Positions 47,532 to 58,860 of a stretch of DNA of 64,000 bases are shown one piece after another; positions within the stretch are counted from its first letter, which is position 1; each line of letters opens with the position of its first letter. The notes beneath the pieces are model-generated. The model searched no databases. It was not told where the DNA came from and saw nothing but the letters and a program-made list of their open reading frames with translations. The DNA is taken from NCBI GenBank assembly GCA_001692895.1, contig KV748179.1, positions 2,652,095 to 2,716,094 of the forward strand, given 5' to 3'. The position numbers were made by a program, and so were the translations under genes. The stretch is from Cenococcum geophilum 1.58 (lineage: Eukaryota; Ascomycota; Dothideomycetes; Gloniales; Gloniaceae).

Positions 47532-48014
47532 TCTTAGAATGCGGAGCAAAAGGCTCTTAAAGCCCGTATCGCGGCGTCTGCTTAGTTACTCCGTCTTAAA
47601 AAGGGTTATAAAAAGGTCCATTCTAAGGAGTAAAAACTTATAAAATAGGGTCTATAGAAACTTAGCAATAAAAGAAACGGATTCTCTTTTAGCTGAGAAG
47701 GAAAAAATTTAAGTAGTTCGGCAACTGCTCTTCTTAGGTCCCCCTTAGGTGACTTATTCTTTAGTAATCCTTTTTTATTAATACTGCCTAACCTAATCTC
47801 TTTAATACTCCTATACCTTTCCTATAGCGTTTTTTTAAGTTCTCTAATAGTTCCTAGGTAGTCTTATTATAACCTATTTACTTAACCTTATACTATATTT
47901 TATTATTAATATTCTTATAACTAACGATCTTTAAAACTTACTATTTATCCTCTTCCTATCCTTTATATGTGTCTGCTTTATAGGCTAATAGCTTAATATT
48001 CTTATATACTGGTT
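47532..48014 (-). pseudogene. G2 chromodomain and post-chromodomain segment
   Basis: Minus-strand sequence collinear with G1 11690-12060. The chromodomain region is near 47840-47930 and the conserved extra segment (DLRRAVAELLK-like reading) near 47560-47770. Further extra-segment sequence lies left of T1 at 44969-45400 (reading IEKILQDEQIFTLVYSKQ and YRDSIISLRDNIAAIV). No complete frame. Confidence 0.6.
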
Positions 48015-48019
48015 TTAGC

Positions 48020-48890
48020 TGTTAATTTGCGTAAGCGGAGGTCGGAGGACGACAGGGTGAACGATGTAGTGAAGTAAGTGAAGTGGATGAACTTAATGCA
48101 ATTGATGATGTCTATCTACGGGGGATCGAGTCTCTATATAACCTGGAAGACACTAGTCCGGAACGTCTACGTTCCGTCTTGTATTCTGATACGTTACCTG
48201 ATACACTAGGTAATACGTTACCTGATACACTAGGTGATACATTACCTGATACACTAGGTGATACGTTACCTAATACACAAGGTGATACGTTACCTGATAC
48301 ACTGGCTGATACTATCTAATATACTAGTTAATACACTAGCTGATACACTAGTTGATACACTAGCTGATACACTAGTTGATACACTAGCTGATACACTAGT
48401 TGATACACTAGCTGATACACTAGTTGATACACTAGCTGATACACTAGTTGATACACTAGCTGATACACTAGTTGATACACTAGCTGATACACTAGTTGAT
48501 ACACTAGCTGATACACTAGTTGATACACTAGCTGATACACTAGTGATACACTAGCTGATACACTAGTTGATACACTAGCTGATACACTAGTTGATACACT
48601 AGCTGATACACTAGTTGATACACTAGCTGATACACTAGTTGATACACTAGCTGATACACTAGTTGATACACTAGCTGATACACTAGTTGATACACTAGCT
48701 GATACACTAGTTGATACACTAGCTGATACACTAGTTGATACACTAGCTGATACACTAGTTGATACACTAGCTGATACACTAGTTAATACACTAGCTAATA
48801 CTATCTGATACACCGCGTAAAGCCGTAGGGTTCTTCCAGGGTGTTCTTATATAACGCTTACATAAGCAACATTAGAGATCATCATTGACA
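48020..48890 (-). mobile_element. Copia solo LTR (871 bp) with large 12-bp repeat array
   Basis: In reverse orientation: minus strand begins TGTCAATGATGATCTC at 48890 and ends AATTAACA at 48020. TSD TTAGC (48015-48019) and CTAGC (48891-48895), differing by one RIP-type change. No internal region remains, as expected after LTR-LTR recombination. Much longer than other LTRs because of the array at 48308-48795. Confidence 0.92.
48308..48795. repeat. 12/24-bp tandem array, about 40 twelve-base units
   Basis: Alternating TAGCTGATACAC and TAGTTGATACAC units run for nearly 490 bp with almost no variation and one deleted base near 48544. The long open frames on both strands here (e.g. ADTLVDTL or SVSASVST repeats) arise because 12 is divisible by three, and are not genes. 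An adjacent set of diverged 24-bp units lies at 48190-48300. Confidence 0.95.
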
Positions 48891-48895
48891 CTAGC

Positions 48896-51800
48896 ATTAC
48901 GATATACTATATAGGGTAGATCTTTATCTTAGCTAGTAAGTTTAACTTAAATATAACTAGTGAAATCCTTTAAATAATTTTAAAAGGTCCTAATCTGACG
49001 TAGTCTAACTTCTTACTTAGTTGTTAACTCTTAAAAATTTTATATAGTAGCTATACTTTATCTCCCTCCTTAAGATCTGGTCCCTTATATCTCTTAGTAT
49101 TATAGTACTTTTTTATTCTCTCTTATACTCTCTTTACTAACTCTATAAGGTTTATATAAAGATTTATTAACGTTTTTATTCTTTCTTTAGCTATGCTACT
49201 CATTTTTTTTACTTGCTGTAGTAATAATAATATTCTTAGCTTATATCTATAATTCGCCTTAAATAGTAATATGCCTATTCCTTCTTATGGTGTTATATTA
49301 TATATAAACTATATAACTGGTAATAGTAATACCTAATTATTTTATGCGTAATTAATATAATGCCTTAAATACTGCTCTAGTGTCTAATTTAATCTTTCTG
49401 TTTAACTGTCTATCTGCAGATAATATACGGTAGAAGTTACTACTCTAACTCCTTATTCCGCTAAGAATACTTTCTAAAATACTGCTATAAATCTTAGATC
49501 CCTATCTAATATAATCTTACTTAGTGTTCTATGTCTTATAAACACTTCTTTAATATAGATTTTAGCGACATCTTCTGCTAATATTTCTTTTGTGTATGCT
49601 ATAAAGTATCCCTACTTTATAAGCTTATCTACTATTACTAAGATTACGTTATAATCTTATCCGGTAATAGGATCTCTTAACTTTAGTAACTTAATAATAA
49701 AGTCCTATAATATAGCCTTCTATAATCTATCTAGTATTTTAATAGGTTATAGCCCTCCGTATAGCCTATGCCTTATTAGTTTATTTCTCTAGCAATCTAA
49801 ATATTCTTTTATAACTTTTCGCGCTAAGCCCTAAATTCTATTAATAATGTACTCCTTTTAGAGTCTTAACACTAAGCCTATGGCTCCGTTATATCCTTAG
49901 GTTAATCCCTTATAGAATTCTTTTATAAATTGCTCTGCTATACTTCTTAGGATATACTTTACTTCTCAATTTTCGTATATATCTATTTATAGATCTTCTA
50001 GCTATGCTTTTAGAATTCTTTATACCTAAAAGCTTTTTAGTGTCTTATAAACTCTTTTTAGTTTTTCTTAAGTTGCTATAATTTTCAGATAATTAAATCT
50101 AATTAATCCGTCTGTGTCTTTTCGCAGTAAAGCCCCTAATGGCTTTTTGTTATTTTATAGTTTAGCTTTTTAACTTAAAGTATCTGCTTATATATTGTCT
50201 GTACCCTTAGTATACTAAATCTTAAAATAGTATTCTATAAGCATCTCTACCTATCTAACCTATCTTTAGTTAAGTTCCTTTATTATTAGGAATCCTATTA
50301 GGTTTTTATAGTCTATCTTAATTATAAATAGTTTCTTTATTCCTTATAAGAATGCTCTCTATTTTTTTAGTACTGTAATTATACCTAACAACTCCTTATT
50401 ATAGATATTATAGTTTAACTCTAGTGGTGTTATCTTCCGACTATAGTATACTACTAGGTGCTATCTATCTTAATATTTCTATATAAAGTATACCCCTAGT
50501 ATAAAGTCTAATATATCCGTCTTTATAACCGTCTTAAGTTCTAATTAATAGATCTTAAGAACTGGCTCCTAGGTAAATAACCTCTTAACTTCCTTAAATA
50601 ATTTCTACTATTCCTTTCCCTATGCCCATAGTTCTTCTTTCTTTATTAATTACGTAAGTGGTTTAATATTCTTTAACTACTGCGCTATAAACCTTTTATA
50701 GTAATTATAAAACCCTAAAAACAACCTTAACTATATAACGTTCTCTAGTTTTTGCTAATTTACTATAGCCTTAATCTTTTTTAGATCTATACTAAGTTAG
50801 CCTAGTTTAATAATAAATTTAACGAAATTGTTTTTCCTAGTAAAGAACTCGCATTTCTTAATTACCACTAGTATTTGTTCTTCTATAGTCTTCTTAAAAC
50901 CTATTTAACGTGTTCTCCATGTTCTTTCTTAGTTATTAAGTAGATAATAATATCGGTAAGATATACTATAACAAATTTATCCAAGTGTTCTTTTAATATA
51001 TTATTAATACGCTTCTAAAACGTTACTAGTGCATTTATAAGCCCGAATTATATAACTAATGGTTTATATAGTTCTTTCTTTAACCTAAAGGCTGCCTTCT
51101 ATTTATTACCTTCCTTAATCCGGATCTAATAGTATACCTATCTTAGATCTATCTTTGTGAAGATTTACGCGTTACCTATCCTATCTTAAATTTCGCTAAT
51201 TAAGGGTAAAAGATACCTATCCTTTTTGGTAATGCTATTTAACTATCTATAGTTAATATACAGCCTTAGTTTGCTATTTTTCTTTAGTATAAATAGTACT
51301 AAATAACCTGCTAATAACTGCNATAGTCTAATATATCCCTTTTATAGGTTTTCCTAGATAAACTCTTTTAGTGCTCTACCTTCTTCTTCGGTAAGCTTAT
51401 AGATTAGAAAGAACCTTAGACTTATTTCTAGTTTTAACTCTATCTTATAGTCCTATACTATATACTCTAACAGCTTTTTACTTTCTAGTAACTATAGTTT
51501 CTTGCCGTACTTATAGTATCTCTTTAGTATATAACTTAAGCCTCACTTAGTCTCTTTATATATCGCTCTAACTTAGTATTATACTAACTTAGCTTATTAT
51601 TATATCTTATAGCGTTAAGTATTTTTAATATTAACCTAACCTATAACCTAATTAATCCTTAAATTATATTTCTGTAACTAAGGCATTCCTAGTACTGCCT
51701 TATTATTCCCTAATAGTAATATATTAAAAGATATCTTAATTTATCTCCCTTTAATAGTTAACTAAACTGGTCCTGTTTTAAGATTAATAATGCCTCCTCT

Positions 51801-53397
51801 ATAGGCTATCGGATCTTCTAAAATTGTTACTAATAGGTAAGGGTGCTCCTTTTTTCTGTGTAGTAATCCTATTTTTTTTAACTGCTATTAGTAAGATATG
51901 GTTCCTTATTACTCTACTATCTATTAATACTTCGAACTGTTAATCTTACTACTTAACTTATAAATTTAAGTGTCGTCCTTAAATTCCTTTAAGGGTTTAA
52001 GGCTTTACCACTAGTTCCCTCTGGTTTTATAGGCCTCTACTTTTCCTAACTATTAGCTGCTTAATTCTATTTATACTTAGTCTAACTTAGGCCAATACTT
52101 AGTCCGCTTTTTATCTTTAATGTGCTATAAATATATATTTTCTAGGCATTCCCACCACTATTATCTATCTAGGCATTTTTCTATAAGAAATCTTCCTGGC
52201 TAAAGTATTAAGTCCCCTTAGCTTTATACTTTTATTAGGTACTAACTATATATATATCTAGCGTTCCTATATTTCGCCTTATCTAATAACCAATATATCC
52301 TTACTAGGTATTTTTGGTTCCTATCTTTTAGTGCTTTATATATATTATATATATTATCTATACACGCTATCCATACTAATGTGTAATATACTTAGTGTTT
52401 TAGGTTAACTCTTAGCTTATCTTCGCCCTTAAGTTTAAACCTTTCTCGTGTTAATCTAAGCGCTGCAACTTTATTTATAGGTACTAAGATTTACCTCTCA
52501 CTTCTTTAGTCCTCTAATTACTCCTCTAGATCTTTTAACGTTATAATTAAGGCTCCTTTAATATAACTTATCGCCTTTTCCGTAATTAGGTGGTCTTTAA
52601 TAACTTTCTCGTCTAACTATATATAGAAATCTTCCCACTTATCATTGTATCGTTGCCTATACTACTTTTAGTACAGCTGCTGGAGTATATACGGCTTATC
52701 TATAAGGAAGTATCTTCTTATTACTGCGTTATAATAGCCCTTTATATGTTGTTTTTCGAACCTAGTTAGAATCCCTAAATCCTCTTCTTATTCCAGTTTA
52801 GTAAGCTACTTAGCTCTTAGTATACCTATTCTAAGTCTATTAGTGATTTTTTGTATAGGTGCTCTGTCCCTTATACAACCTAGCGTACTAGATTTCTTAT
52901 CTAGTTTTTAATCCTACTACGAGGTAATTCTTGCTCTAAATTCCTCTATAGTTTCTTTCTTTTCGCGCCTTATAAGTAGATCCTTAAAGTTCTCTTACTT
53001 CTTAATCTTGGTATTAACTTTTTAATCTTTAGGCCGAACACTATATTCTCCTAGTAAGTCTTCTAGGTCTATATATCTGTCTTCTAGTCTAATTACTATT
53101 TGTACTATAGATTTTCTAATCTATAAAGAAGCTCCTTACCTCTTATTTATAGGTGTCTTTATTTATACTCCAAATTCTTAGTCCCTTAGATTCTTTAATT
53201 CTAAGCCCACTTTTAACTTAAGCTTAGCTCCTGCCTTAGTATAACTAAGCTTAGGTGTTCTTATCTCGTTTTAAAAGTCTTAAATCTTACTTATCTTATC
53301 TTAAGAGTCTTATGCCTATAGGAAACTCTATCCCAAGCTTATTTGTATGTCTTTAAACTAAACTACTGCCCTACTCTATTGGTTTCTATCTATTATA
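48896..53397 (-). pseudogene. G2 Pol pseudogene (integrase, RNase H, RT, protease)
   Basis: Minus-strand counterpart of G1 6900-11580, read right to left: protease near 51900-51950, RT about 50600-51400 (polymerase motif near 50960 reads YLTD where YLDD is expected), RNase H about 50140-50560 and integrase about 48970-49800. Stops are frequent. One N at 51322. Interrupted at the right by T2 (53409). Confidence 0.82.
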
Positions 53398-53408
53398 AGT
53401 CCTTGGGT

Positions 53409-55506
53409 AGCCGACACATGCAACCTTACCAAAAGGTAGCGCTACACTCCAAAACTTACGCATACCCATCTTACCATCAAAAACAATCGATTTTCTAACT
53501 TTCAAGACCTAATTCCTACTGCCTAGCGAGCTAGAGGTGGATTTATTTGTCGTNTTACCCCCTTTTCCCAACAGAAAAATTTCTTTAAGGGTGGCCCTAG
53601 CTTATAAGCGAGGCACGGACAGGAANACNAAANCTANTACCACTACNACNAATACCAAAACTACAAAATAGGGGCTAGTTTCTCTACTACCTCTTAGCCT
53701 AATCTCCCCAGAAATCTTCTAGTAGGATTAGTAAGGAGAAAGGGTATAAGGATAGTAGGAACCCCCCCTATAAAATGCCGAAGCCAAAGCCTGGTAGGCC
53801 AAAAAAAAAACCTCCTTTAGAAATAAGTGATCATCAGTCTGATATATTCACCTTTTCTCTCCCCTCTTCTTCTTCTTCTGGCCTATTTAGGGCAGGAGAA
53901 AAAAGAGGACATCCTCAGTCTTCTCCTGAAAACGAAAACCAAAACCAAAACCAAAAACCTGCAAAAAAGATAACAAAATCGACGACTACTACGGATAGTA
54001 TGCCTAGCATACATTTCCCTCCCCTTTCTCCAAAACAACACCTACAAAAAGCTCTAGAAAGCCTAACTCAGGCCTATAAAGGGCTAGAAGAAGAAGAAAA
54101 AGAAGAAAAAGAACAAGTTAAACAGCTAGAAGACTACACACGGAGTATCCTAGCAGGAGAAACCCCCTTTATACAAGGAAAAGAAAAGGCAAAAGATGTC
54201 CTACAAGGACTAGTAGAAGAAGTAAGAGCTCTCCGTAAGGAGGTAGCTCCTACTAAGGAAACCTACGCAGAGAGACTAAAGAAGAACCTCCCTTCCTCGT
54301 CCCCNCTNCCCTCCTTACCAANACNATCTCCTNCCCNTTCTACTTCTACTAGAANTAAGAAAAAGCAGCTACAAGAAAGGAAGCTAGTCCTTATTACAGA
54401 CCAAAAGGACCAACCTCTAGATACCTTCTCTATACGAAACAAAGTTAATCAACTATTTGCATCAAAACTGCAAGTAGAAAAACCTGTTTTAGTATCCATA
54501 GCTAGAACTAAAGGAAAACAAAATATTCTTCTTACAACTACGGAAGAGTATAATGCGGATTTCCTAGTTAAATACAAGGAAATCTGGCATAATTGCTTTA
54601 CTTTTTAAAGAGAACAAAAACTAGAACCATGGGTTCAAATTATAGCCCATGGGGTTCCTACCCTACCTTTCCTAGGAGAAGGAGGCTCTAAGCTTCTAAA
54701 AGAAGAAATTGAGACCTTTAATCCTATAAGGATACAAGGACTACCTAGATGGATCTCATCTAGTGTAAAAAGACACGATCCACAGACCAGATTCGGCTCT
54801 ATAGTTTTTACTATAGAAAACGAAGAAAAAAGACAAGAAATCCTTAAGCAAAAAGAGATATCAATTGCAGGTACAGCTACTAAGGTAGTAAAATACCTCG
54901 AAGTCTCTCCTACTACGCAGTGTACGAGCTGCCAAAAATTTGGCCATATAGGAGACAGGTGCTCTACTAGAGCCTGCAGATACTGTGCAGCTGCACATTT
55001 ATCTAAAGACCATTCCTGTTCTACCTGTATAATAACAGGCAAGCCTTGCCAGCATACCACCCCTCTTTGCATTAATTGTAAAGAAAAACACTTTGCTAAT
55101 AGTAAAGACTGCGAGACTCTTAAAGCTGCTAAATTAGTACGCGAAGAAGATTCTATGGAAGAATAAAATAGATAGGATTCTAGAAGGAGGCAACTCCTAC
55201 TAGGCTCTTAAAAAGATATTAGAGAGCAAAAGAACAGAAATAAATTGCAAAAGGACAGGGACAGGGGTTAGGATTTCTTATAGTTTTTCTCACCATTTTC
55301 TCATTCCCTAGTAGTTGTAGTATCTTAGTATTTTACTAGGAAACTATAAACTCCTAATTTAGGGGTTTATAAACTACTAGGANATAGCTACTAGTANATA
55401 TTAAGNTGCCTAGAAAGGATTTATGTATATAGAACTATAGCGCCATAGCCTAGAGGCTGCATGCGCAGTATTGTACGTAGTATAATACAATCGGATAAAA
55501 AAAAAA
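53409..55506 (+). mobile_element. T2: ORF1-only non-LTR element with poly-A tail (2.1 kb), nearly intact
   Basis: Target repeat AGTCCTTGGGT at 53398-53408 and 55507-55517. The last 130 bp match T1 and the SINE-like element (GCATGCGCAGTATTGTACGT). It lacks any endonuclease/RT, so it must use another LINE's enzymes. Its 3' end is unlike that of the resident Tad1-like LINEs (which end GTTAAGCAATGAA plus AAT repeats), so the helper is a different LINE not seen in this window. Very little RIP damage. N cluster near 53626-53650 and 54305-54356. Confidence 0.9.
53775..55166 (+). pseudogene. T2 ORF1: gag-like protein with three zinc knuckles, one in-frame stop
   Basis: One frame from ATG 53775 to TAA 55164-55166 (463 codons) is interrupted only by TAA at 54606-54608, probably CAA (Gln) before a C to T change. 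N-terminus basic and Pro/Lys-rich (MPKPKPGRPKKKPP), then a Glu/Lys-rich coiled-coil-like stretch (residues about 95-155). A middle region carries LVLITDQKDQPLDTFSIRNKVNQLF (RNA-binding-like). Zinc knuckles: CX2CX4HX4C from residue 383 (CTSCQKFGHIGDRC), a variant from 401 (CRYCAAAHLSKDHSC) and a third from 432 (CINCKEKHFANSKDC). This cluster is typical of LINE ORF1 proteins that bind element RNA. The 145-residue minus-strand frame 54635-55072 is a shadow. A stop-suppressed or truncated 277-residue product cannot be excluded. Confidence 0.85.
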
Positions 55507-55517
55507 AGTCCTTGGGT

Positions 55518-57090
55518 GTGCCTTATCTCGTCTTAAAAATCTTAGTTATCTCTTATCTTATCTTAAGAATCTTAAGCCTTTAGCCTTTTGCCTTTATTGA
55601 GTGCCAAAGTAGCTTACTGTCCTACTTCTCTTGCGTTTTATAAAGCGATAGACATTATATCTAGCGGGGTTTTAATCCCTACTAATATTCCCTATTCTGT
55701 AGTAGAATTATCCTCTACCTCTTATATAACTTCTCCAATAGCTACATACTCCCAGTAAGCTACTTTTATTACCTTATTGTTATGGAATGTTTCGCCTATA
55801 TTGAATTTATTATCCTTAATATCCGATCTATAAACTAGTTCGTTAGTTCCTCTATATTCTAAGGATTTTAGCTCCTATAGCTAATAGCTTACGCCATACT
55901 TAGCGTCTTTATAAATTTGGTATACGTTATTATAATAGAACGCAAAACTTCTAATTAAATATTCTTTTGTTCCTTATAGTACACTATTATTCCTCTATAC
56001 GTATATATCTTCTACTATTAGTCTAGTTCCCTTTATTATATAGTAACTCTAACTATCTTTATAATCCCTCGCGAAATAACCTTGTTTCCTACAATTTATA
56101 TAAGCTCCATCTCTAAACTATTAACTTTACTGTAGAGTCCGCCTAAATATTTTCTACTACTAAGATCCCTGGTTTAGCCTTTACTCCTTAGTTCTGTAAT
56201 TACTAAATCCTTAACCTTTAGGTTTCTATAGCTTTTTGCTCCATCTCTTATGGGCTCCTTTAGTACTACTTAGGTCTATTAGCTCTGCGCCATACTATAG
56301 TTTCTAACTTAGCTTTAGTTAATGCGTACTCTACGCCTTATATAACTATAGAACTTTATCCTAGCTTCTCTTAGCCTGTTCCCTTTAGTAGATCCAATTG
56401 TTAATCTTAATCGCTTAATCTATTAACTCCTATAGGGTGTCCATATCTTCTATTAGAATAATTACATCCTAGACTTTAGCCTTAAGTCCTTGTTTATACT
56501 GTGCTATAAGCGCCTTATTATTCTACTTAACTTATATAGCTAACGTCTGGAACTATATTATGTACTTAATTGCCGAGGTTCGTTGCGTAATGTCTTAGAG
56601 TTTTCTTTCCACTATAGTTACTGCCTCTAGGTCTCTAAATACTTGTATAAGTTGCTCCGTAAACCCTTTTTAGCTTAAGAATATAAATCGCACCTCTTAA
56701 TTAGTGGTTATTATTCCGTTTGCCTATATCTCTATAAGGTAAGGCTTAAACTACTTAAGTACTCTTCCTAATAGGAATAGTCCTGTATAGGCTATTCGAT
56801 CCATAGATATTAGTAGCTTTACCCCTTCTTACGTAACTTTAAAGTGCATTTACGTAAGAAATCCTTTAAGCTTTAATCTCTCTCCTAAGTATCTCTTAAT
56901 TAATAGTAACTTAATCTTTACTACTCTTAACCTATTAACCCTTTCTTCTAGCGCCGCATTATTAGTCGTTAATTAGTTAACTATCTCTTATAGTTATCTA
57001 ACTGTTATAGGTTGTTATAAGTTAGTATCTGCTATACTAGTATCCCCTCCTAACCTTAAAGTAGTTGCCGCCGTTAATGGCGTTATAGTG
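55518..57090 (-). pseudogene. G2 Gag and start of Pol
   Basis: Minus-strand counterpart of G1 5640-7100. The zinc knuckle near 56065-56105 keeps only the second Cys: the first and last Cys and the His all read Tyr, whereas G1 lost its first two Cys and kept His and last Cys. The two copies were thus damaged independently. Numerous TAA/TAG codons. Confidence 0.8.
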
Positions 57091-57152
57091 GCTGCTTTTA
57101 GTNGTATATTGTTTAACTTTCTATACTTAATACCGTAACTAGGTAGTAATTA

Positions 57153-57576
57153 TATAACGGAACCTTGTAGTAGGTACTACAATAGGCTCGTTATTAGGCT
57201 AGGTATATAGGTGATATAAGTTAAAGTTAACAACGTAATAATAACTGGTGGAGTGGTTACCTAATAGATTAACTCTAATTATATTCTAAGAATCACTACA
57301 AAGGAGAGAACTATCTGGGTAGGGACTGTGGTCCTTTAAATACATAACTATACTTCTAAGAAATCCCCTTTATACATAAGATACGTGTTATACGTATTAT
57401 ACGTATATTCCCTTCGTACACTATATATACTGTGTATAATATTATATAACCTTGGTTACTATTCCTTATTATATAGTTCTACCGGTTTTATCCTAAACCG
57501 TGCCTAGATTAACCAACTAGCTTCTTTTAACTCTTCCCCAAGTAGTCGTAATATTGTACTTAAAGCGTCCGTAATA
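57153..57576 (-). repeat. G2 5' LTR
   Basis: 424 bp, TATAACGGAACC to GCGTCCGTAATA on the plus strand; matches 44525-44948. Followed by TSD GCGAG and the remaining LINE-5 5' end. Confidence 0.92.
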
Positions 57577-57765
57577 GCGAGCCACCGTCGGTTGATGTAT
57601 ACCTCCCCTACGATGCATGCATCTTAGGGGGATTCTCTAGGTGTTTTTCAGAGTTCTTTTTGGTTGGTTTTAGTCTTTTTAGGCCGGGTGTAGCAAGAGC
57701 TCCTCTAGCTTGGTATATACTCTACTAGTAGAATTAAGTGGATTCTTTTTAGTAAGAAGGATATA

Positions 57766-58152
57766 AAATATAAACTTAGGAAACCTATAACTAGATTAAG
57801 ACCAACGCGCCTTCTCTAGTTAAAGAATTTTATAAAGGCTATCCTTCACGGCCTACCTTAGTTAGATGGATATAATATAAAGGCAAACAACTGCTACCTA
57901 ATATAAATATACAAAACACAATAGCAGGAAGCTTAAAATTAAAAAGAACTTAAAATATATTATAACGTTTATAATACAATTGTATAACACATAAAATATT
58001 AAAGAACTTTAACCACCAGTTAAAGTTGTTTAATTAGTTAGATTTACCTTATTAAGACCTACTATAAAGTTATTAGTTTAGCTTACTACCTTAACTAAGC
58101 TAATAGCGATTTTCTATGCCAGGTATAAAAAAATCCTAATTAGCCTACTTAA
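57766..58152 (+). pseudogene. Gypsy B1 chromodomain end and 3' region
   Basis: Continues 25215 after LINE-5: AAATATAAACTTAGGAAACC matches B2 from 39340. It runs through the chromodomain second half and tail to the equivalent of B2 39715, then is cut by Copia C3. No intact frame. Confidence 0.82.
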
Positions 58153-58860
58153 TGTCAATGATGATCTCTGATGTTGCTTATGTAAGCGTTACATAAGAAC
58201 ACCCTGGAAGAACCCTACGGCTTTACGCGGTATATCAGATGGTATCAGCTAGTATATCAACTAGTGTATCAGCTAGTGTATTAACTAGTGTATTAGATAG
58301 TATTAGCTAGTGTATTAGGTAATGTATCACCTTGTGTATTAGGTAACGTATTACCTAGTATATTAGGTAATGTATCACCTAGTGTGTCAGGTAACGTATT
58401 ACCTAGTGTATTAGGTAACGTATTAGAATATAAGACGGAATGTAGACGTTCCGGAACTAGGGTCTTCCAGGTATATAGAGACTCGATCCCCTGTAGATAG
58501 ACATTATTAATTACATTAAGTTTATCCACTTTACTTACTTCACTATATCGTTTACCCTGTCGTCCTCCGACCTCCGCTTACGCAAATTAATAGGTTATAA
58601 GCCCGGCTGCTCTAACCTTAACCAAATCTCAATTAATTTTTGACTAAAATAACAAAATCTGACCTTAATTAAATATCAATTAATTGTTGACTAATTTTTT
58701 GTTTAAATCTGAACTAGATCTTAAGTTAATTTCATCTCTATTTTACTTTCACTTGAATTTTATTTTAAGTTAAATCTTATTTAAATCCTATTTAAATCTT
58801 AATTAAATCTTAATTGAATCTGAAGTATATATCATTTAATCTATCTATTTATTTAATTTT

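Larger units (their letters stand above)
44525..57576 (-). mobile_element. Gypsy G2: second copy of the G chromovirus, reverse orientation
   Basis: 424-bp LTRs at 44525-44948 (3' LTR) and 57153-57576 (5' LTR), with a perfect 5-bp TSD GCGAG at 44520-44524 and 57577-57581, inserted in the LINE-5 5' untranslated region. Removing T1, T2 and the Copia solo LTR leaves about 7.9 kb, equal to G1 without LINE-2. Collinear with G1 in reverse. RIP damage is heavy. Confidence 0.93.
25216..57755 (-). mobile_element. LINE-5: full-length LINE, split by Gypsy B2 and Gypsy G2
   Basis: Pieces at 25216-26184, 40134-44524 and 57577 to about 57715 are collinear with LINE-2. The 3' tail is at 25216-25235 and the shared 5' end (TGTAGCAAGAGCTCC on the plus strand) at about 57690. 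The target repeat GAAGGATATA is found at 25206-25215 and 57756-57765. Between the normal 5' end and the right repeat lie about 45 extra bases. It has small deletions relative to LINE-2 near 42806 (about 20 bp) and 44450 (about 45 bp). It is strongly RIP-mutated. The 5' untranslated part is 44290-44524 plus 57577-57715. Confidence 0.88.
4213..58152 (+). mobile_element. Gypsy B1: outermost chromovirus copy, split by six large insertions
   Basis: Five separated pieces (4213-5141, 18518-19231, 19772-20880, 25069-25215, 57766-58152) join into one collinear sequence when aligned to the complete sister copy B2 (26185-40133). They cover reverse transcriptase, RNase H, integrase, chromodomain and C-terminal tail in that order. 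Each gap is filled by one element with its own TSD. The 5' LTR, gag and protease lie to the left of the window (beyond LINE-1), and the 3' LTR lies to the right (beyond C3). Being the host of the other insertions, it is the oldest element visible. It is strongly RIP-mutated. Confidence 0.85.

Noticed and set aside
48328-48813. 161-residue open frame of SVSAS/QLVY repeats on the minus strand (and a 98-residue plus frame)
   Set aside because: It is a product of a 12-bp tandem DNA array; every frame of such an array stays open. No start context and located in a solo LTR.
54635-55072. 145-residue minus-strand frame in T2
   Set aside because: Antisense to the zinc-knuckle part of T2 ORF1, which is well supported on the plus strand.
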